A DNA stretch of 64,000 bases, from positions 351,575 to 415,574 of the forward strand of contig BCJJ01000027.1 of the NCBI GenBank assembly GCA_039545355.1. Direction: 5' to 3'. A program made the translations under genes and the position numbers. Source of the DNA: Trichosporon coremiiforme. Its lineage: Eukaryota > Basidiomycota > Tremellomycetes > Trichosporonales > Trichosporonaceae. Positions 56,638 to 64,000 of the stretch are shown piece by piece. The notes below the pieces were generated by a model. It worked only from the letters and a program-made list of their open reading frames with translations, did no database searches and was not told the DNA's origin. Each line of letters starts with the position of its first letter. Position 1 is the first letter of the stretch.

Positions 56638-59600
56638 ATGGCCACTGGAAGGATGGTCACCTCGTCGCGTCGCGCGGGGCGGATCACCAACAAAAGTCGA
56701 CTTCTTGTTTACCGGGGAAGCGACAAGGTTGACCTGAGCGCGGCGGAGACCATTGTGTGGAACAATGACTCAGCTTCGGAATCGGCCAACAAACACAACT
56801 CCCTCGGTGCAAAAGGCGTCGAGTCCGGCGAGCTCTTGGTAAGTCTGCGTCTCCTCTTCATTTTTCTCTATGCATGCGACTGTCGTTGTGACTGCCGTTC
56901 GCCATCAAAACGACGTTGAAGAACGGCGGCGGACCGTGGGAACCGAAACCTTCGTGGTGAAAAACTGCGCTGCGGTGGTGGGGCGAAGAAACCCCCCTTT
57001 AGACCTCCACGCTCATGTCGACAACCTCCACTACAAGATTCATGCACGCGACTCCCGGTCGCCATCACCGCTTGGTGTTCCGATCGTCGACCTTGCTTCG
57101 CCGCAAACATGCATGCGGGTCCCTAGTCGCCACCAGCGTTGCTCCTCTGTGCATCGCATGCACCCACCACCATCCTCGCGGTCCCGCACCAAGCTGCCTT
57201 CTTCCTCGCTCCCCTTCCAGTCGCATGCCGTTTCAGGGAATTTCTAATGTGTGGCGAATCGACATTTACTGACACTTTCCACAGGAACATCACCTCCAAG
57301 CAGCGCTGTCGTCGGCCTCACTGCTCCACTCGCGTGATGCGACGAAGCCATCCAGCCCCACCAGCCGCGGTGACACGGCCAAGCCTGACTCGGCCCCCAC
57401 CAATGCTACGGCTAATGCTGCACTCAACTACCACATTCCCACTCCAGACGCGACAGGCCTGGTCGACAAGACTGACTACGCCAAGCTGTACCATGTGCAC
57501 AAATTTGTCGAGCCTGTCAACTACATTCGTTTCAGTGACACTGTGGAGGAGGCCTCAGAGGGCCAGGGTGGCCTGGGCTACTGCATGGACGATGAGGACA
57601 TGGAGTGGCTCCAGCAGTTCAACTCCAAGGCCGAGGGTGGCAGTGGCGAGACCGGTTCTCCGGCCAGTCCTTTGAACGGTCGCACTGACCGACGAAAGGG
57701 CAAGGATAAGGAGAAGGCCGAGCCCACTGCCGTCCAGATCTCTGAGGACAACTTCGAGTATATCATGGGCGTGCTGGAGAAGAACTGCGAGGACACTTGT
57801 CCGATGCTCTCCACCAACCTCGCTTTGATCCCGACATTCCCCCAAGTCGAATCTCTCTTTTCGTCCCCTCTTCCTTCCTCATTCTACCCCTCCAATGAGG
57901 TTCCGAAGGGCTTGCCGGCCCCTCAGGCGCTCGCGCGCATGGCCCGCTCTGTGTACCCACACTGGAAGGTCAGGCGAGAGAAGCGCCAGGGGAAGCCGAT
58001 CATGCCCCTACTGAACTTCGACGAAACGAACGACAATGACCCTTACGTCTGTTTCCGCCGCCGTGACGTTCGCGCCGCTCGCAAGACTCGACGAACGGAC
58101 AACTACTCGGTCGAACAGATGCAGAAGCTTCAGTACGAGCTTCGCCGTGCTCACGACCTCGCCAAGCTCGTGCTCAACCGAGAGAAGGAGAAGAAGTCTC
58201 TGTACACGACGGAACGCGAGGTTTGGGAGGCGAAGTGGAAGCTGTTCGAGACGAAGCGACGATGGCCGTCACTAGGTGTCACGCGGGAAGAGGAGGAGAT
58301 TATAACCGGTCGACAAAACGGCACTGCCGCCGCGGCCGCCGCGGTTGCTGCCATCTCGAACGCTATGGGCATGGCCACCGTCTCCAACAACGCCAATCGA
58401 CACCGCAGCCGCGTCATCGAGAAAGAGAAGGAGGAGCGCGAGAGGCGGGATCGAGTAGCGGAGGCTACCCGCACGAGCGAGCGAGTCTCCTCGGCTGGCA
58501 AGTCGATGGCTCCGGAGGCGATCCGGGAACGGTTGCAGGCCATTCACTCCAAACTCGACGAGGAGATGGCTCGCAAGAAGGTCGTGGACGCCCACTGGGA
58601 CGACTACACCGATGCCTCCTACCAGCCTCTACCTTCCTCGCATGCGTCTCACGCGTACCGTCAGATTGGTATCCTCGACCCATGCCACAAGAGCGAGGAC
58701 ACCACCGACGACGAGGAGGACCAACACCGTCTCGTGCACCCCATGGCCTTCCGACTTCGACGGGGTCGTGCCGGCCGAGTTCTTCTCGACCGTCGTCTCC
58801 CTTCTCGTGCCGTTCGACGTGGTCCGTTCCCCTCTTCCCCCGACCAGCTCAAAGACTGGTGCTTCCCGGATCTTGTTGATGGAAGAGTGTCGCGCCGACG
58901 ACCCCGTGCCATCGACGAGTCGGACAATGACAGCTCTGACGAGCTCGGTGACATCAGGAGCGCTAAGCGCCAGCGCCTGAACGAGCTGTTCCGCTACGAC
59001 GTATCCCGTGGCGGTGCCGTCGGTCTGGGTATGGGTCTCTCTGGCGATGATAACACTGTCGTCGTTGATGACTACGAGGGCAAGTACATCCAGCACCGCA
59101 TTGGCCTGCTGCACGACTCGGACATCGCCAAGCTCCGCCCCGATACCGCCCCCATTACGCAAGCTCTCATGGATCTTGAAGCTCCCGTTGATCTGCCGCC
59201 CCCGCCCAAGTTCATTAAGCCGGCTCCCACGAACCCTCAGCTTGCCGCGTACCAGCAACAGATGCTGCAGCAACAGCAGATGGAGCAGCTGCAGCGCTTC
59301 CAGATGCTCGCTCAGCAGCAGCAGGCGATGGAGCAGGCGCGGTTGCAGCAGCAACAGCAACAGCAACAACAGGCGCAGCCGCAGCAACAGCAGCAGCAGC
59401 CGGCGCAGCAGCAGACCCAGCAGACCGCGCAGCAGCAGCAGGCTTTCGCGCAGGCGCAGGCACAGGCCCAAGCCCAAGCCCAAGCACAGGCACAGGCACA
59501 AGCACAGGCTCAGGCTCAGGCTCAAGTGCAAGCCCAGGGTCAGACGCCCGCTCAGCCCCAGCAGGTGCAGGCGCAGGTCCAGCAGCAGGGCACACCAAAC

Positions 59601-60302
59601 GGCGTCGCGACTCCGAACGGCACTCCCCAGCTGCAGGCCAACGGTCTTCAGAACGGCCGCGCTGCCGCTGTCAAGCGCGCGCCTGTCACCGCGACTCCTT
59701 CGCCATCCATGCAGACCGCCCAATCTAACGGCACCCCTCAGCCCGGTACCCCCGGCGGCCAGCAGTTACTCGGAGCCGCCGGGCAACAGACCCCGCAGGT
59801 CGTCAACGGCAATGTCATGCTGCCGAACGGCAAGCCTTTCGTCCCCGGACCTGGCGGGATTCCTGGCGTGCCCACCCCCGTCGGTGCCATCGATCCCCAG
59901 ATCCAGGCTCAACGGATGGCTGCTGCCCGAGCCCAAATATTGGCTCAGCAAGTGCAAGCTGGGCAGCAGGGTGGCGAGATCAGCTTCGAGGCCCAGACCG
60001 CCGAGCAGCGTCGCGAGCTTGCCGCTCTGGCGCACCAGAACGGCTACGGTAACAACGTTCAAGGCTTTATCGACGCTCGCAATCGCGCCCGGCTGATCAG
60101 CATGGCCAAGCTTGCGGCCGCGCAGCAGGCCCAGGCTGCTGTTGCCGCCGGCCAGGTACAGGTGCACCTCGCTCAGCCCGTCGCGAACGGCCAGCAGCCC
60201 TTCCAGACTGCTGGAATGCAGCTGAAGTTACCGCCTCACGCCGCCGCCCGACTGGCTGGCACCACCCCTACTCCTCCCGCACAGCAGCAGCAGCGTGCAT
60301 AG
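56638..60302 (+). CDS. EPL1: Enhancer of polycomb-like protein Epl1 (NuA4 subunit)
   Basis: Scaffold of the Piccolo/NuA4 histone H4/H2A acetyltransferase. Two exons: 56638-56838 and 57285-60302, intron 446 nt, phase 0 (1072 residues). The EPcA domain spans the junction: RRAGRITNKSRLLVYRGSDK, then EHHLQAALSSASLLHS, YHIPTPDATGLVDKTDYAKL, HVHKFVEPVNYIRFSDTVEE and YCMDDEDMEWL. It continues with YPHWKVRREKRQGKPIMPLL and DPYVCFRRRDVRAARKTRRT, the segment that binds the Esa1/Yng2 core in yeast. The C-terminal third is low complexity: poly-Gln, then Gln-Ala dipeptides, then Gly/Pro/Gln. Much longer than yeast Epl1 (832) because of this tail. In-frame sequence before 56638 has no other ATG. Confidence 0.95.
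59250..59600 (+). repeat. Poly-Gln and Ala-Gln coding repeat in EPL1
   Basis: Runs of CAG/CAA encoding Gln (59335-59450) followed by about 25 GCN-CAR (Ala-Gln) units (59440-59580). CAG and CAA, and GCG/GCA/GCC/GCT, are mixed, which lowers slippage and suggests the protein repeat itself is kept. Confidence 0.95.
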
Positions 60303-61167
60303 AGCTCCTCTGTTTATTAAACGTATCTTGCCACAGCATTCAACAGTATTCAACTCCCGACTCAAAATCAACAACTTCATTCATCGCACTATCCACATGA
60401 TTCCAGAGGTTCCAGTCAGACTTCTCTCAACTCAACAAACACCACAACAAAGCCCGTTCATATTCCACGCATCATATACCTCGTTCCAATTCAACTCAAA
60501 TGATATAGTCTCCGAATACTGGAGAATGCTTCCTACGCCCTGCACCACAGGCTGATGGACTGTCGGCGAAACCGCCTGTGTATAGTAGACGAAGGGTGAG
60601 GTAGCAGTATGTACAACAAAGATGCAAATGCCTGAAATGTTAAACTGCTTTAAGACATCGTACGGCCGTCGCGATTGCAGATGATGCACGGATCGCTAGT
60701 CCGAGCTGCTTATCATAGTGGAAGGTTCGCCGTCAACTGACCATGAAGATCTGGCGAGGCGTGAGGCGTCTGGTGTCGTCCGGCGGATAGTGCCAGCGTG
60801 ACCACGGTGTAATGTGTGCGTGCTTGTCGTCGCAGAAGTGCCGCAAAGACCCTATACCGTTGCAGCGAGACCGCGGGGCGCCCTATACGCGCCTCATCAC
60901 ACGTTCACCACAGAGACCCGTCCATGCCCGTCCCCAACGGATCCTCGTGTCTCACGTTGCTGCTTCTGGGTCACCATCACGCCAGTCAACCCCGGCCGGT
61001 TATGTTCCGGTCCTCTCACTGTTCGAGCGGTCGCGAGCCGCTTCGAGCTAAATACCTCAGCACCCCTGCTTCCTCTTCTTTCTTCCCACACATCTGGCTC
61101 TCCATCCCGAGCCTCTTTGTAGTACTTCTTTGCCGTTTACACATTCGCGAACACAGGTATAGTCATC
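60303..61167. other. Intergenic between EPL1 and first small Cys-rich gene
   Basis: 865 bp. No gene seen. A TAAATAC sequence at about 61049-61055 may act as TATA element of the next gene; a pyrimidine-rich run (61060-61160) precedes its ATG. An acceptor-like ACACAG lies just before the ATG, so an upstream exon is possible. Confidence 0.4.
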
Positions 61168-61329
61168 ATGTGCTCCGGCGACCGCTACGGAACCAACTAC
61201 GGCAGTGAGTCACCCCTTCGTCAGCTGCTAAAGAACAAAGAGAGCTGCAGTGGAATCTGGAGCGAAGACCTTGGCTACTACTATTGTCGGTACTGTCTCC
61301 TCCGGGTCTCGCAAGGGACAGTTGAGTGA
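61168..61329 (+). CDS. Small Cys-rich protein A, new paralogous family
   Basis: Two exons, 61168-61204 and 61241-61329, intron 36 nt (41 residues). The peptide reads MCSGDRYGTNYG, then KSCSGIWSEDLGYYYCRYC, ending LLRVSQGTVE. It carries C-x12-C-x12-C-x2-C plus the marks GD, GxN, G[KR] and IW. The same residues at the same spacing occur in the gene at 62720-63035, and the intron interrupts the same codon (phase 1, two codons before the second Cys). This cross-match is the main evidence, since the gene alone would be too short to call. The acceptor (CAAAG/AG) is chosen because it gives the matching frame; the later CTGCAG acceptor would give an unrelated frame of 65 codons. The C-x2-C end could bind zinc. 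Function unknown. Confidence 0.6.
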   Translation: MCSGDRYGTNYGSESPLRQLLKNKESCSGIWSEDLGYYYCRYCLLRVSQGTVE

Positions 61330-62719
61330 CCTGTGGCTTGTCCGACAGGACACTCGTGCCCAAACCATCGTACCCTCCAATCAGCAAGTGACCGGCTTTG
61401 TTCTGAATCGAAGAACACCAGTCGCCAGTGGTCCGCTACGTGCCTGACCAACTCGAGCCCTGTAGTCTTCATGTCTTGCCACGAAATGAGATGAACATGA
61501 CGAATTCATTGCGCGGGACTAGCTCCCCCAATCCATCCGCTGCTGTCAGGGTTTGTCAAGCCTCCTGAACCGATGGTTCTTCCTGCGCTGCCTCCTGACA
61601 GGTCGATCCCAGCAATGTCCGACAGCAACACCTACGCCAGACTGCTGTCGGAATGGAATATACCGGGGACTCTCAGGGACCGCCTTCCTGACGAGAGAGT
61701 GTTGATGTCCGGTCGCCAGAAGGAAGCCGCATTGCAGCTCTCACCGTCGCGGCGTGTTCCTGTGGCCGAGTCATCCTTCAGGGGGCCCGACAGAGACCCA
61801 TCATCCTCCGAGCTGCCGTCTCCGTAGCCTTGGTATGTTACGTTCTCTCGCGATTTCCTCAGAGTTTTGTCGATTGCAGCACGACCCGTGCTGGTCGGGT
61901 CCCCTGTATTGCTCGATTCGACCAAGTAATGGGGTTCCGATTGTGTGAGTTGAGAGCGCGTCCTCGATCATTTGAACACGTACAGTGGTTGGGGTGCACA
62001 GTCGCAACTCGGAATCTTTACTGACTCAAACCCAGCCGCCGCCGGCAGGCGAACGTCAGGCCGACGAGAGAGCGTTGGGGCACCGCCGGGTGCTGCGCCG
62101 CGTGCAGCTGGCGTGATCACACGTGTGACCCGCGTAGCGGCGGAAGAGCGTGCGTGCGTGAGACACCTCACGCGACAGGCCTTGCGATTTCTCAGTTGCA
62201 CAGCTCCGTTGGCTGCGCTGTTCTCCGATGAGTTGAGGGGAAGACGTAGGTACGGACTGCACAGACCGGGCGCACAGACTCGTTCTACGCAGAGGACAAC
62301 ATAACCTCGTGTCGCGCTGTACTGGCGCCTGGCGCGCCGGCTCGATCCGAGGGTGAGACCGGGCTCACGGCGCCCTCCTCTCCTCCCTTAACCCCCCTGC
62401 AGGTCAAGAGCAGGGCGCCGCACGCGTCCTGGCGCAACATTGTGCGATGTTCACAGTCTGTGTGCTTCCCTGGCGAAGTTACACACGTACGTAGCGTACG
62501 TCTGAGATGCAAGGCCGTGTGCGATATCTTTCTCGACTCGCGAAGCACCTTTACCAGATTTCAGTCGCACACCTCCGCACCGTACATTCGTTCTTGGGCC
62601 GAAGCGTCGACCGCCTCAGGCAAGACAGCATGACGATAGATATATAACAACATGCCTGCACTGGTTAACACTGACATCCCCCTCACTGGACCCCCAAGTC
62701 GAAACGTTCCTAAACGCCA
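61330..62719. other. Intergenic between the two small Cys-rich paralogues
   Basis: 1.4 kb. A frame beginning at the ATG at 61615 could, with one intron (donor GTAGCC at about 61827), encode about 92 residues ending near 61930, but nothing in it is recognisable. The rest shows no third copy of the Cys family on either strand. Promoter of the second copy lies at the right end. Confidence 0.4.
62641..62647 (+). promoter_or_regulatory. TATA box (TATATAA) of small Cys-rich gene B
   Basis: TATATAA 73 bp before the ATG at 62720. Position fits a short leader. Confidence 0.55.
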
Positions 62720-63035
62720 ATGGCCCCAGCGTTCACGATCGGCGATCTCGTTTTGAAGTCACCTAAGCGTTCCAGTATCAAACCGACGTTTAAGCCCAAG
62801 CTCCAGCCTGGAGTCTCCTCGCCCAAGCTGCCTGCCAAAAGCAGACCAACCAAGAGCAAAGCAATGGCGAAAGTGTCGTGCAAGGGCGACTGGTCGGGGT
62901 ACAACAAAGGCCGTGAGTGTCCAGTTCAGGTAGTGACTGACCAGTGCAGGCGCCTGCGTCCTGATCTGGGATTACTCAGTCAAGGCGTACCTTTGCTGCC
63001 ACTGCCAGCGCACCACATGCAACTATGAACAGTGA
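62720..63035 (+). CDS. Small Cys-rich protein B, paralogue of A
   Basis: Two exons, 62720-62912 and 62950-63035, intron 37 nt with CTGAC branch and GTGCAG acceptor (92 residues). Residues 1-50 form a basic Lys/Ser/Pro-rich extension (MAPAFTIGDLVLKSPKRSS...), absent from paralogue A. The shared module follows: SCKGDWSGYNKGRACVLIWD, then YSVKAYLCCHCQRTTCNYEQ, with C-x12-C-x12-C-x2-C. Extra Cys (next to the third and near the end) are not in A. There is no signal peptide, and the basic N-terminus would suit a nucleic-acid-binding or nuclear protein; this is inference. A TATATAA box precedes the gene. Unspliced, the frame would lose the Cys module and read into unrelated sequence. Confidence 0.72.
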
Positions 63036-63687
63036 GCTCGAGCGCCTGAGCCGTTGCCGTCGGTCTCCTGGCGATCCGCCCCAACCCTGCAGCCACATCT
63101 CGCAACCCCTCTCCACTCCTTTCGTGTATCAACATACTAGTGTATCATGCAGCCGTGACTTTGTACGTCGCATGGGACAATGTCGCCCTCGCCCTTTCCC
63201 CATTGTCGCATTGCCTTCTGCCGTTGTCTCCCGTTGTCGCGATAGCGGTGCGAGGTCAAAAGGCTGGCATTGACGCCGGCCACCTGTTGTCCACCACCAT
63301 CCTCTCCGCCTCGCACACCGCAGTCCATCAACGGCCGTCCTTGGCCGCTCCTTTTGGTCTCGATCCCGCCAATGTTACCCTTTCCCCACGGCCGCGACCC
63401 ACCCTGTTTTGCTCATTCAGTGCGAGCTGAGAAAGCTGGCCAACCCGGACTGGCCTGTTGCTTGCCCCCTGTCCACCAGTGCACCGCACTCGCCTCTGGT
63501 GTCCATCAAATCCTGTTGGCAGCACTCGAAACGGACAGCCAACATAGACGCCATTGAAGCTTTCGATGCACACAGGAAGCTGTCCATCATTGCACTCCCG
63601 TCCACCTCGCGCTGTTTGAACACAGGCGCATACTGCCACCAGCGGCCGCACCCGATGCACACAGGACATCGTCCGCCATCACATATA
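63036..63687. other. Spacer between small Cys-rich gene B and transposon end
   Basis: 652 bp, pyrimidine-rich on the plus strand. No gene seen; short frames on both strands lack motifs. Confidence 0.45.
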
Positions 63688-64000
63688 CAGTGGTGGTTTT
63701 TAGTTTCCGGACACCCCCCCTCCGTGCGCGACTCGTCGTGACACATCAACCACGGTTGCTATTGTTGCATGCAGCATATCGGAAGAAAGCTGAGACACAG
63801 GGCTATTGGCATGTATAACTTTCGAATGCATAGCTACTTGAATGTGTTGTCTCCAGCGTGTTCTATGACAAGTGGAATTCTGTCAAACATCGTCAGGATG
63901 CAGTTATTGATCTCCTTCTGTGGTATCTCTCTCCAGAGCATCTGAGCGCGCTTGATCATCCTTGGGATGCTATCCTTTTGAGGTCTGGTGCCGTAGACCC
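63688..64000 (-). mobile_element. Tc1/mariner-like element, one end, cut by window edge
   Basis: The sequence next to a TA dinucleotide (63686-63687) starts CAGTGGTGGTTTTTAGTTTC and continues CCGGACACC, the usual look of a Tc1-type inverted-repeat tip flanked by the duplicated TA target. A transposase C-terminus on the minus strand begins 146 bp inside. The other inverted repeat lies outside the window, so the TIR call cannot be closed here. Confidence 0.65.
63834..64000 (-). CDS. Transposase C-terminal fragment (Tc1/mariner DDE type)
   Basis: Reading from the edge: VYGTRPQKDSIPRMIKRAQM, then LWREIPQKEINNCILTMFDR, then IPLVIEHAGDNTFK and stop at 63836-63834. The pattern W-x-x-IP-x-x-x-I-x2-(L/C)-I-x3-x-R-I-x2-VI-x2-(G/A)-G-x-x-T-K/F is the conserved end of Tc1-type transposases. 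The frame is intact as far as visible; whether the catalytic DDE/D part is present cannot be seen. Confidence 0.75.
   Translation of the reverse strand, partial: VYGTRPQKDSIPRMIKRAQMLWREIPQKEINNCILTMFDRIPLVIEHAGDNTFK

Noticed and set aside
58629..59723. 364-codon minus Leu-rich frame over EPL1
   Set aside because: Antisense of the Gln/Ala repeats (CAG read as CTG Leu); not a membrane protein.
61250..61447. 65-codon frame starting MESGAKTL in the region of small gene A
   Set aside because: Uses the later CTGCAG acceptor; the alternative acceptor gives the frame that matches paralogue B residue for residue, so I prefer that.
61615..61930. Possible 92-residue spliced gene between the two small Cys-rich genes
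   Set aside because: Frame can be extended through one intron with a weak GTAGCC donor, but no motif, no similarity to either neighbour and no branch-site support.
1..64000. CRISPR arrays, bacterial operons, ribosome binding sites
   Set aside because: Spliced nuclear fungal genes throughout; no array of regularly spaced repeats seen.

Overview
The window looks like nuclear DNA of a basidiomycete yeast or yeast-like fungus of the Tremellomycetes. I infer this from the GC-rich, intron-dense genes (up to 11 exons), the very short introns (many of 34-60 nt) with a CTGAC/CTAAC branch site just before the acceptor, and the gene repertoire (velvet protein, Mch1-type transporter, fungal NuA4, Pol alpha and RPA subunits). 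Trichosporonales is possible, but I cannot fix order or genus by reading alone. Exon limits below were worked out by hand from splice signals, reading frame and family motifs.

Layout. 1-2525 (-): a velvet-domain regulator with a huge Asp-Pro-Arg repeat tail, running off the left edge. 2526-10850: about 8.3 kb with no gene I can support. 10851-18312: a secreted I9-type protease-inhibitor-like protein, a Cys-rich unknown, pyruvate dehydrogenase E1 alpha, and an Aurora-family kinase. 18820-26983: a single-pass membrane protein, the Cut8/Sts1 proteasome tether, the DRG1/Rbg1 GTPase and an Mch1-like major facilitator transporter. 26984-30621: a second gene-free stretch. 30622-43352: a Ser/Pro-rich unknown, the SUMO ligase Nse2/Mms21 divergent from RPA70 (RFA1), Borealin, a second Ser/Pro-rich unknown and another unknown. 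44726-56637: a doubtful micro-gene, DNA polymerase alpha (POL1), a two-LIM protein, ribosomal protein uS5 (RPS2), free-methionine-R-sulfoxide reductase and Fcf2. 56638-60302: Epl1 of NuA4 with a long Gln/Ala tail. 61168-63035: two small Cys-rich genes that are clearly paralogous. 63688-64000: one end of a Tc1/mariner-like transposon, cut by the right edge.

How the genes relate. Many serve chromosome replication and segregation: POL1, RPA70, Nse2, Borealin and the Aurora kinase (the last two belong to the same chromosomal passenger complex), with Epl1 for chromatin and Cut8 for nuclear proteasomes. The 247-bp shared promoter of Nse2 and RPA70 holds three ACGCGT (MluI cell-cycle box) sites and POL1 has one near its start, which fits G1/S control. 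The rest are housekeeping genes (PDH, RPS2, FCF2, DRG1) and lineage-specific unknowns.

The most novel signal is the pair of tiny genes at 61168-61329 and 62720-63035. They align without gaps over about 33 residues, share a C-x12-C-x12-C-x2-C pattern, and interrupt the same codon position with a phase-1 intron of 36-37 nt. I do not recognise the family.
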